Shown here: positions 13,135-18,845 of the stretch, one piece after another
Numbering within the stretch: position 1 is the stretch's first letter
Layout of the letters: each line of letters opens with the position of its first letter
From: a virus
Direction: 5' to 3' (one strand)
Virus record (IMG/VR): IMGVR_UViG_3300047319_000837
Location: 1 to 31,756 of that record
Length of the DNA: 31,756 nucleotides
The notes under the pieces: model-generated
Seen by the model: the letters and a program-made list of their open reading frames with translations, nothing else
Databases searched by the model: none
What the model was told of the DNA's origin: nothing
Position numbers and translations under genes: made by a program

Positions 13135-13267
13135 GGCGGACCTGGCCGAGAATCCGCCCGCCGGCATTCCGCCGGCGCCTGTCAGCGATGGAAGGAACGA
13201 CGATCGGGTGAGGATTTTCGCATTGCCTCACCCGACCGAACCGCGGGTTCGACGCCCGCCGCTGGCA
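13135..13267 (+). ncRNA. Candidate structured RNA with tRNA-like 3' end
   Basis: The 199-bp gap after the exonuclease holds successive hairpins: GGCGGA/TCCGCC (13135-13158), GCCGGC-ATTCC-GCCGGC (13160-13176), a 10-bp stem 13204-13213/13226-13235 with a 12-nt loop, and a T-arm-like GCGGG-TTCGACG-CCCGC (13243-13259). TGTCAGCG (13180-13187) pairs with CGCTGGCA (13260-13267) in 8 bp with one G-U, enclosing the last two. That is an acceptor plus T-arm topology, but no normal D-arm or 7-nt anticodon loop exists, so it is not called a tRNA. It could be a decayed tRNA, a tRNA mimic or a leader for the next gene. Confidence 0.45.
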
Positions 13268-13279
13268 CGGAGGTATCTA

Positions 13280-13471
13280 ATGGATCAGTTCAACGGAGTG
13301 AAGGTGTTCTCGAGCACGAAGCGCGAGGACAGGGCCGTCATGGGCGAGGCCATCACCGCGTGGCTCGCCGCGCACAGGCGAATCAAGGTCGTCGACAAGG
13401 TCGTCTCGCAGTCGTCGGACAGCGAGTTCCACTGCCTGTCGATCACGCTCTTCTACAGCGAGGGGCCGTGA
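13280..13471 (+). CDS. Small conserved-looking protein, 63 aa
   Basis: From ATG 13280 with GGAGG 6 nt upstream, which sets the start. The product KVFSSTKREDRAVMGEAITAW, followed by IKVVDKVVSQSSDSEFHC and a strand (LSITLFYSE), has a helix plus two strands and recalls a widespread family of short alpha/beta proteins of unknown function. It lies directly downstream of the structured RNA and its stop is overlapped by the next gene (GTGA). Confidence 0.7.
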   Translation: MDQFNGVKVFSSTKREDRAVMGEAITAWLAAHRRIKVVDKVVSQSSDSEFHCLSITLFYSEGP

Positions 13472-13662
13472 GCGCTCGCGTCACCAAGCCCGACACCTCG
13501 TCGAGGTCCTACAAGGCAATGCTGCTCGCGCTGACGGGCGAGGTCAGCGTCCAGGCCGCGGCGGAGCGGTACGGGCTCTCGGCCACCACCGTCTATAACG
13601 CGATAGCCAGGGAGCGCGAACGGCAGCGCGACGCGAACCCCGAGGACGAGCTCACGTGCTGA
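13468..13662 (+). CDS. Small helix-turn-helix protein
   Basis: A 64-aa protein from GTG 13468 (GTGA overlap). YKAMLLALTGEVSVQAAAER, then YGLSATTVYNAIARER is a clear helix-turn-helix of the Hin/homeodomain-like type, with SATTVYNAI as recognition helix. No other domain is present, so it may be a small regulator or recombination accessory factor such as an excisionase candidate, given that the integrase lies 0.5 kb downstream; this is inference. Confidence 0.6.
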   Translation: MSARVTKPDTSSRSYKAMLLALTGEVSVQAAAERYGLSATTVYNAIARERERQRDANPEDELTC

Positions 13663-13841
13663 ACCGCGACGAGCTGGCCGCGCTCGCCCGCGCCGTCGTC
13701 TACGTGCTCGCCGGCGCTGCGATCCTCGTCGCGATCGGGTGGTGGCTCAGCTGGTGGGCGACTGGCGCGATCGTGATCGGCGGTCTCGCGGCTGCGGGGC
13801 TGGACGCGTGGCGTCGCCCGGGCTGGTGGAGGATGTGGTGA
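13656..13841 (+). CDS. Small two-helix membrane protein
   Basis: A 61-aa protein from GTG 13656. The segment AVVYVLAGAAILVAIGWWL and a second segment WWATGAIVIGGLAAAGL are membrane-spanning, with a Trp/Arg-rich tail. No family was recognised. It overlaps both neighbours by a few bases and lies in a run of small membrane proteins; a holin-like or superinfection-exclusion role is possible only by analogy. Confidence 0.55.
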   Translation: MLNRDELAALARAVVYVLAGAAILVAIGWWLSWWATGAIVIGGLAAAGLDAWRRPGWWRMW

Positions 13842-14005
13842 CCCCTCCATCCCGAATCCGCATGACCGCCGCCGCGATGGTCGCGCCCGTGGCCGTGGCC
13901 GTGGCCGTGCTGGCGCTCCCCGTGCCTGACCTGCTTGTCGTGCCGCTGATTCTTGGTGCGGGATGGGTGTCCGGTCGCGTGCTGGACAGGCGGCTACGGC
14001 GGTGA
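13838..14005 (+). CDS. Small hydrophobic protein, 55 aa
   Basis: From GTG 13838 (GTGA overlap). It has a basic N-terminus (TPPSRIRM), two hydrophobic stretches (AAAMVAPVAVAVAVLALPV and DLLVVPLILGAGWVSG) and a basic end (RVLDRRLRR), so an N-in/C-in hairpin in the membrane is likely. No family was recognised. Confidence 0.5.
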   Translation: MTPPSRIRMTAAAMVAPVAVAVAVLALPVPDLLVVPLILGAGWVSGRVLDRRLRR

Positions 14006-14352
14006 CCCGCGCCGACCTCGACGCGATCCGGGCCGTGATCCGCGAGGAGCTCGCGCGCGCGGTCCACTCCGGACGAGCGTCGGAGGTGGAAATCGGCGCG
14101 CTGGTCCAAGGAGAGATCCAGTGCGAGCAACCAAGGAGCGAGTCCATGGACCCTATCAGCACGGCAGGCGCTGGCGCGTCATCCTCGTCCGAGTGGACGG
14201 CGAGCGCAGCGTGGAGACGTTTGCGAGCGAGGCCCTCGCGCGGAAAGCAGCGGCCGACGCCCGCGGCGAGATCGACGGCCGAACCCTCGCCGGCGCCGTC
14301 GCGCTCTACCTCGCGCACCTCACGGCGCGGGGCCGCAAGGAGCGCACGGTGA
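14002..14352 (+). CDS. Possible small protein overlapping the integrase gene
   Basis: From GTG 14002, coupled to the upstream stop (GTGA), this 116-aa frame begins MTRADLDAIRAVIREELARAV, a plausible amphipathic helix of the kind seen in small phage proteins. However, from about residue 40 it overlaps the integrase by 232 bp, and that part (Ser/Arg/Ala-rich, low complexity) looks like an out-of-frame shadow. It may be a genuine small gene with a tolerated tail, or only the first 40 codons may be constrained. Confidence 0.35.
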   Translation: MTRADLDAIRAVIREELARAVHSGRASEVEIGALVQGEIQCEQPRSESMDPISTAGAGASSSSEWTASAAWRRLRARPSRGKQRPTPAARSTAEPSPAPSRSTSRTSRRGAARSAR

Positions 14353-15131
14353 CGACGGTGCGCTACCGGCTGCACGGCCTCTTGCGGCTGGCCGAGCGCG
14401 ACCGGCCGCTGCGCCAGCTGACCGCGCGGCTCGCCGCGGAGCTGCTCGGGCGCCGTGTACTCGAAGTGGTCGCGGACACCCAGGTCGGCGAGCTCGCGGC
14501 CGCGCGCGGGCTCGCCGCGTGGTGCACGGCGCAGGGCTGGCTACCGGGCGACCCGTTCGCGGGGCTCGAGGCGTCCGGCGCGCGGGCCCGCGGCAAGGCC
14601 CAGCTGCGGATCGACGAGGCGCGCCGGTTCGCCGCCCACGCCCTGGCCGAGGGCACCCCGGCCGGGCTCGCCGCGGCGGTCGCGCTGCTGATGGGCGCGC
14701 GGGCCGGGGAGGTGGTCGACCGGGTCTGCCGCGACGTCGACGATGGCGCCCGGGTACTGTGGATCGAGCGGGCCAAGACCAGGCGCGGCGACCGGCAGCT
14801 CGAGGTGCCCGAGGTCCTGCGCCCGCGCCTGGCCGCGTTGGTGGCGGGCCGGGCCGGGGGTGAGCCGCTGTGGGGCGACGTCGACCGCCACTGGCTCGGC
14901 TACCACGTCAGGCGGCTGTGCGAGGCTGCGGGGGTGCCGGTGGTCTGCCCGCATGGCCTGCGCGGCACCTACGCGTCGATCTCGGCGGGCGCGGTGCCGG
15001 TCGAGCACGTCGCCCGCGAGTTGGGGCAGACCGGGCCCGGGGTGACGCGGCGGCACTATCTCGCACCTGGGGCCGAGCAGGCGGGCCAGCAGCGGGCTGC
15101 GCTGCGCGTGCTGACCGGAGGTCGACGATGA
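14121..15131 (+). CDS. int: Tyrosine site-specific integrase
   Basis: A 336-aa recombinase. GTG 14121 is preceded by AAGGAGAG. An N-terminal arm-type DNA-binding segment (HGPYQHGRRWRVILVRVDG) is followed by a SAM-like core-binding domain (about 55-150) and a catalytic domain: R194 in LLMGARAGEVV, K219 in RAKTRRGDR, H278 and R281 in CPHGLRGTYAS, and Y313 in TRRHYLAPG. The His usually found in LGH is Gln here (LGQTGPG, Q303). It would integrate the genome into a tRNA-Leu gene through the adjacent attP (15553-15602). Overlaps the next gene by ATGA. Confidence 0.9.
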   Translation: MRATKERVHGPYQHGRRWRVILVRVDGERSVETFASEALARKAAADARGEIDGRTLAGAVALYLAHLTARGRKERTVTTVRYRLHGLLRLAERDRPLRQLTARLAAELLGRRVLEVVADTQVGELAAARGLAAWCTAQGWLPGDPFAGLEASGARARGKAQLRIDEARRFAAHALAEGTPAGLAAAVALLMGARAGEVVDRVCRDVDDGARVLWIERAKTRRGDRQLEVPEVLRPRLAALVAGRAGGEPLWGDVDRHWLGYHVRRLCEAAGVPVVCPHGLRGTYASISAGAVPVEHVARELGQTGPGVTRRHYLAPGAEQAGQQRAALRVLTGGRR

Positions 15132-15523
15132 GCGAGACCAGAGGACCACTGACCGCGGCCGAGCTTGCGCTTGTGCTCGACCGCAACGGCGACCTCCTGT
15201 CCGAGGTCGTCAGCGAGCGCGAGTACCAGATCGTGGAGGCGATGGCGCGCGAGATCCTGATGCACCGCGACGCGATGGCACCGGCGATGCTGCGTGCGAC
15301 CCGGCTCTACACGGACGAGCTGGGCGCGCTGCGCAAGCGGGTGGCCGAGCTGGAGACTGCGCAGGCGTGGGCGGCGACTGACGAGCGGATCGAGGTGATC
15401 CGGATCGCCATCGAGGTGCTCGACAACGAAGGGGAGACCGAGACGGCGCAGGTACTGCGCTCGATGATGGACGAGGCGAACGCTGGGAACTCGACCCCGG
15501 GTCAGGTTCCCGGCGGGGCATAA
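15128..15523 (+). CDS. Hypothetical coiled-coil protein
   Basis: A 131-aa protein from ATG 15128 (ATGA overlap with int). It is nearly all helical, with a segment LLSEVVSEREYQIVEAMAREI and a leucine-rich heptad region (ELGALRKRVAELETAQAW). The tail is Gly/Pro/Ser-rich. Position between integrase and attP is where excisionase genes often lie, but no HTH or winged-helix is seen. Function unknown. Confidence 0.6.
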   Translation: MSETRGPLTAAELALVLDRNGDLLSEVVSEREYQIVEAMAREILMHRDAMAPAMLRATRLYTDELGALRKRVAELETAQAWAATDERIEVIRIAIEVLDNEGETETAQVLRSMMDEANAGNSTPGQVPGGA

Positions 15524-15552
15524 CGCCCGAGAGGATCCGGGCTAAGTAGCTG

Positions 15553-15602
15553 TGCGCGAAGGGGGACTCGAACCCCCACGGTGTTACCCACTAGCACCTC
15601 AA
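15553..15602 (-). other. attP: attP core: 3' half of tRNA-Leu(GAG)
   Basis: Read on the minus strand this is TTGAGGT (anticodon loop, GAG), GCTAG (3' anticodon stem), a class II variable arm (TGGGTAACACC), GGGGG-TTCGAGT-CCCCC (T-arm) and TTCGCGC+A (3' acceptor and discriminator). The 5' half is absent: the bases before the loop (CTGCC) do not pair with GCTAG. Such 3' tRNA segments let a phage integrate while restoring the tRNA. The identity block starting at the anticodon loop is the usual crossover region for tyrosine integrases. Rest of 15524-15763 holds no gene. Confidence 0.85.
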
Positions 15603-15709
15603 GGCAGACGACCGACGCGATCACGGCAACTTGCGGGCGACCTGGTTTCCAGCGCGCCGATTCCGCCGCAGGTTCGCCGGGTTGCGCTGGGAACCCCGCC
15701 CATAATTCA

Positions 15710-15719
15710 CGTGCGCACG
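15710..15719. promoter_or_regulatory. 10-bp palindrome CGTGCGCACG
   Basis: A perfect palindrome 10 bp upstream of the candidate -35 at 15730. It could be an operator or an integrase or accessory-factor site near attP; nothing else supports it. Confidence 0.3.
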
Positions 15720-15729
15720 AAATTCAGGC

Positions 15730-15757
15730 TTGCGCTCCTGATTGTCGTGCGTATAGT
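15730..15757 (+). promoter_or_regulatory. Candidate promoter, leaderless
   Basis: TTGCGC (15730-15735), 16 bp, TATAGT (15752-15757), and 6 nt to ATG 15764. No ribosome-binding site precedes the ATG, so the transcript would be leaderless. Confidence 0.6.
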
Positions 15758-15763
15758 AATCTC

Positions 15764-16075
15764 ATGACCAACACGAGCGCATCGAATCCCCGCCCGTCCA
15801 CGCACACCGACCTCGCCGGTGCCGTCGATGTCGATGTCGATGTCGAGGTTCGCCTCGCCGATGGGGTTATCCTCACCCAGGGCGAGGTCACCCTGGCCCG
15901 GCGGCCCTTCGACGGTCGGCTCGCAGCGTTCGGTGACGCGCCCGACATGTGGATCAGCGGCGCGCTGCTGGCGACGCTGCGCAAGCTCAGCGCCCCGGGC
16001 TCGGCGACCGAGCTGGACTTCCGCGCCGCCATCGACGAGATCGAGGCCGCCGCGGTTGAGGCCGCAGGCGCATGA
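15764..16075 (+). CDS. Hypothetical protein with Val/Asp repeat
   Basis: A 103-aa protein whose ATG 15764 lies 6 nt after TATAGT. It has an unusual VDVDVDVEVRL strand encoded by GTCGAT repeats, followed by GVILTQGEVTLARRPFDG, which looks like a small beta-domain, and a C-terminal helix (DFRAAIDEIEAAAVEA). It begins MTN like the leaderless gene at 7192, but no wider homology is claimed. Its promoter places it next to attP, so it may be expressed from the prophage. Confidence 0.6.
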   Translation: MTNTSASNPRPSTHTDLAGAVDVDVDVEVRLADGVILTQGEVTLARRPFDGRLAAFGDAPDMWISGALLATLRKLSAPGSATELDFRAAIDEIEAAAVEAAGA

Positions 16076-16311
16076 CCGCTCGCCGGCGCAAGACGGGCAA
16101 GGTCGGTGGTCGCCGCGCCGGCGCTGGCCGGCCGCCGCTCTCCGCCGCCGCGGCCCGCAGCGTCAGGCGCACGGTCCCACTGCTGCCCTCCGAAGCCGCT
16201 GCCCACGACGAGGCTCGCGGCGAGACGCCTTGGGCCGAATGGATCCGCGAGGCCGCCGACCTGGCGATCAGGCGAGCTCGACGATGCCGGTTGAGATCCA
16301 CGTGGTGGTGA
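16072..16311 (+). CDS. Small basic protein, possible ribbon-helix-helix
   Basis: A 79-aa protein from ATG 16072 (ATGA overlap). After a basic Gly/Arg tail (RRRKTGKVGGRRAGAGRPPL) comes RRTVPLLPSEAAAHDEARGE, then TPWAEWIREAADLAIRRAR, which has the strand-helix-helix shape of MetJ/Arc-type DNA-binding proteins. It might regulate its own coupled pair. The final RLRSTWW is odd but no frameshift is evident. Confidence 0.55.
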   Translation: MTARRRKTGKVGGRRAGAGRPPLSAAAARSVRRTVPLLPSEAAAHDEARGETPWAEWIREAADLAIRRARRCRLRSTWW

Positions 16312-16330
16312 GCCCCCTGCCGATCACCTT

Positions 16331-16392
16331 CGTTACGGCGGTAACGGCACACGCTAGCTGTTCGGTCGCCGCCTGAGCGGCGTCCTAGCTGT
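16331..16392. repeat. Inverted and direct repeats in intergenic region
   Basis: In the 163-bp gap at 16312-16474: CGTTAC-ggcg-GTAACG (16331-16346), the hairpin CGCCGC-CTGA-GCGGCG (16367-16382), and direct repeats of CTAGCTGT at 16354-16361 and 16385-16392. TAGCTGT also occurs next to attP (15547-15553). No T-tract is present, so a terminator is not supported. Confidence 0.45.
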
Positions 16393-16474
16393 ACCCCGGC
16401 CTCGGCCGGCCCCGTTGGCGGCATCCGGCCGCACATTTTCAATCGCCGCTCTCCGCGGCGGGAAGGTTACGATC

Positions 16475-17113
16475 ATGAACACGAACATCGCTGACATCAC
16501 GCTCACTCACGCGCAGGCCGCTCACTTGCGCGTGGAAAATGACCGGCAGGCGCTCGACTGCCGAGCCGGCGCGCTCGCCGACATCGCCGAGAGGGCGTCC
16601 GCGTACGCCGAGATCGCGCGCATCGACTCGGATCCCGTGCACGTCGCGGTGATGGATCTCATCGTCGGGATGCAGCATGGCCTTCCGGCGGGCGCCGTGC
16701 TCCGGTGGCCCGACGGATCGCTGGCACGCCGCGCGAGCATCGACCTCAACCCGCGGACCGCCGACCACGGACCGCCGCCGGGCGTCACCGACGACCGGAT
16801 CCGCGAACTCCGCAGCGAGGCGCTCGGCTCCAGCATGATGCCGCAGGACATCGCGCTCGTCGCGCTGTGCGATCGCGCTCTGGGCGATGAGATCTGCCAG
16901 GAGGACTACGTCACCGAGGAGGACTACGTCACCGAGGGCGGCCTGACTGGCTACCAGCGGTCCGAGATCAGCAGGATCGCTCGCCTGACGGTGGACGCAG
17001 CGCGCGCCGAATGCGCCGCCATCATCGCGTCCAGTCGCCCGGCGTCCGGATGGGAGGACCGCGCCGTCGTCGCGGCCCAGGCCGCGGGCGTGCTACGGCA
17101 CGACGCGCAGTAG
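16475..17113 (+). CDS. Hypothetical protein, last plus-strand gene
   Basis: A 212-aa protein from ATG 16475, with GGAAGG 8 nt upstream. The N-terminal third is helical (ITLTHAQAAHLRVENDRQAL), the middle includes LRWPDGSLARRASIDL, and a tandem EDYVTE duplication (DNA at 16901-16936) lies at about residues 143-154. No family was recognised. The last 21 bp overlap the convergent endolysin gene. Confidence 0.6.
   Translation: MNTNIADITLTHAQAAHLRVENDRQALDCRAGALADIAERASAYAEIARIDSDPVHVAVMDLIVGMQHGLPAGAVLRWPDGSLARRASIDLNPRTADHGPPPGVTDDRIRELRSEALGSSMMPQDIALVALCDRALGDEICQEDYVTEEDYVTEGGLTGYQRSEISRIARLTVDAARAECAAIIASSRPASGWEDRAVVAAQAAGVLRHDAQ
16901..16936 (+). repeat. 18-bp tandem duplication
   Basis: GAGGACTACGTCACCGAG occurs twice without mismatch, encoding EDYVTE twice in frame. 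The lack of divergence suggests a recent duplication. Confidence 0.85.
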
Positions 17114-17686
17114 CACGCTGCGATGCTCGGGCTTGGGCCACGTCAGGTCGTGCCCATCCCAGTGCGCCGCGGTGGTGCCCACGATGCCGGGCCGCGCGCC
17201 GTTCGGGCCGCGGCACTGCACGACGTCGAGCCCGGCCCACGTCGGCCGCGTCCAGTCCCACTCGAGCAGGCGCGACACGCCGGTCACGATCGCCACGTGG
17301 CCGATCCAGGTCCGGTGCTCGCCGCCGACCAGCAGCGAGAACGTCGGGTAGGTCAGCAGGTCGCCGAGCTGCGGCGGGCCGCTGGTCACGCGCGTGAACA
17401 GCTCGCGCGCGTGGTCGGCGTCCTCGATCGCGCTGTTGCAGTTGAGGTCGTCGGTGACCGAGGCCCAGGGCCCGACGTTGAAGCCCGGGCGGTGGCGCCT
17501 GAGCCCGTAGCAGCGGCAGATCGCGAACCCGGCGCAGTCGCTGGGGCCGCCGATCGGCGTGTCACAGTCGCCGGTCCCGAGCTCGTAGACGCCGGTGCCG
17601 ACCAGCGAGCGCGCGACCGTGACGGCCGCGATCGGCGACGCCGGTCGGCCGGCGATCGCGACCGGGTGGCCGACGGGCCAGGTCAC
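17093..17686 (-). CDS. NlpC/P60-like endolysin
   Basis: A 197-aa protein from GTG 17686, overlapping the holin-like stop (GTGA). Elements of the NlpC/P60 cysteine peptidase fold occur in order: PSDCAGFAICRCYG with nucleophile C51, QLGDLLTYP at 106-114, and TWIGHVAIVTG with H130. Such enzymes cleave peptide cross-links of peptidoglycan and lyse the host at the end of infection. No signal peptide is seen, so release would need the neighbouring holin-like protein. The third catalytic residue is not certain. Extended upstream reading is a shadow. Confidence 0.75.
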   Translation of the reverse strand: MTWPVGHPVAIAGRPASPIAAVTVARSLVGTGVYELGTGDCDTPIGGPSDCAGFAICRCYGLRRHRPGFNVGPWASVTDDLNCNSAIEDADHARELFTRVTSGPPQLGDLLTYPTFSLLVGGEHRTWIGHVAIVTGVSRLLEWDWTRPTWAGLDVVQCRGPNGARPGIVGTTAAHWDGHDLTWPKPEHRSVLLRVVP

Positions 17687-18387
17687 AGCGGCCCGGCGCT
17701 CGTCTGGTAGGTCGTCACCCCGGCCTTGCCCTTGAGCCGCGCGAACGACGCCCACGCTCGAGCGGCGTCGTTGCTCGGCGGGGCGGTGGCTGCCGCCGCG
17801 TGCGCCGGCGCGGAGCTCGAGCTCGGACCCCGGCTCGCGACCAGCGGCCCGAGCACGCACCCGCCGATCACCAGCCCGGCCGCCTCGGCCTGCGCCTCGA
17901 TCGCATCCCAGTCGATCGGGGTGCCGGCGACCACGTAGGTCGCCACGCTGCGCGCCAGCTGGGTGCCAAGGGTGGCGAGCTGGCCCTCGTCGAGCTTGGC
18001 GCAGTCGACGATCTTGCCGCCGGTGTCGGTGACGAGCTGGCCAGCGCCGCACGCGGTGGTGCACACGGAGCCTCCGATCAGGCATGCGAGTAGGAGCGCA
18101 GCGAGCGGTGCGAGACCCGACGCACGCGCCGCGGCCGCCTGCTCCTTGCCGGCCGCGAGATTCATGGTGACGCTCGCGAGCGTGGTCTGCCCGTTGGCGA
18201 TCGCTGCGCTCTTGCCGACGTCGGCAACCCCCTGCGCGCCGACGTAGACCAGCAGTGCGGCGAAGATGCGATCGAGCGCGGCGGGGTCGAGCGCGAACCC
18301 GAAGCGCCCGGCGAGGTAGATGGCAATGGCCGACAGCGCGGCGAGGAACTTCTTGGACGTGAACAGATCGATCAACGTGGCCTTCAT
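17683..18387 (-). CDS. Holin-like membrane protein with Cys-rich segment
   Basis: A 234-aa protein from ATG 18387 with AGGA 6 nt upstream. The N-terminus has two hydrophobic helices (FLAALSAIAIYLAGRFG and IFAALLVYVGAQG) like class II holins. A third segment, APLAALLLACLIGG at 93-106, is followed by Cys109 and Cys113 and resembles a lipobox inside the protein. The C-terminal 90 residues are Ala/Pro/Ser-rich. It lies just before the endolysin, so holin activity is likely. A fused outer-membrane spanin function is possible but speculative. Confidence 0.6.
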   Translation of the reverse strand: MKATLIDLFTSKKFLAALSAIAIYLAGRFGFALDPAALDRIFAALLVYVGAQGVADVGKSAAIANGQTTLASVTMNLAAGKEQAAAARASGLAPLAALLLACLIGGSVCTTACGAGQLVTDTGGKIVDCAKLDEGQLATLGTQLARSVATYVVAGTPIDWDAIEAQAEAAGLVIGGCVLGPLVASRGPSSSSAPAHAAAATAPPSNDAARAWASFARLKGKAGVTTYQTSAGPL

Positions 18388-18410
18388 CGTGTCCTGCTTT
18401 CGGTGGGTGG

Positions 18411-18845
18411 TCAGTCGTCATGCCCGCCGGGTCGCGGCGGGCGGTAGCCTTGCGGGTAGCCTTGCGGGGCCGTCTTGATCCGATCGCGGCGCTCCGGCGG
18501 ATCGACCGCCTGCATCTCGAGCGGTGTGAACCGCTCGCGCCAGTCGAGCGCCGAGTCGACCTTGGCCTCGACGCGGACGATCGCCTGCTTGACCTCGGCT
18601 TGGGCGGCGAGGTCCCGGGCCGTGTGCTCGTCGACCAGGATCGCGACGCGATCGATCGTGGCGATCTGGCGCTCGACGAGGCGTGCGTCCTGCTCGCGCT
18701 TGAGCGCGGCGCTCTCCTTCGTCGCGGCGATATCCTCGCGCCGGATCGTCGCCCACAGGCCGACCGCCCAGCGCGTGACCACGGCGAGCGAGCCGCCGGC
18801 TGCGGTGAGCAGGGTGGTCGCGAGCCCGATCTCGGCGTCGGTCAC
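18411..18845 (-). CDS. Membrane-anchored coiled-coil protein, spanin-like
   Basis: A 144-aa protein from GTG 18845 (GTGA overlap with the esterase stop). A hydrophobic N-terminal segment (IGLATTLLTAAGGSLAVVT, then AVGLWATI) precedes a long charged coiled coil (KESAALKREQDARLVERQIA...) and a Pro/Tyr/Gly tail (QGYPQGYRPPRPGGHDD). The TM-plus-coiled-coil layout next to holin and endolysin genes is that of inner-membrane spanins or other small lysis accessories. Function is inferred from context only. Confidence 0.6.
   Translation of the reverse strand: MTDAEIGLATTLLTAAGGSLAVVTRWAVGLWATIRREDIAATKESAALKREQDARLVERQIATIDRVAILVDEHTARDLAAQAEVKQAIVRVEAKVDSALDWRERFTPLEMQAVDPPERRDRIKTAPQGYPQGYRPPRPGGHDD

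Noticed and set aside
13180-13267. Ordinary tRNA gene
   Set aside because: T-arm and acceptor fit, but the D-arm is not formed and the middle stem has 10 bp with a 12-nt loop instead of 5 bp and 7 nt. It was kept as a structured-RNA candidate.
15541-15640. Complete tRNA-Leu gene of the phage
   Set aside because: Only the 3' half is present; the bases preceding the anticodon loop do not pair with the 3' anticodon stem and no 5' acceptor or D-arm follows.
16367-16382. Intrinsic terminator
   Set aside because: The CGCCGC/GCGGCG hairpin is followed by TCCTAGCTGT, not by a run of T.
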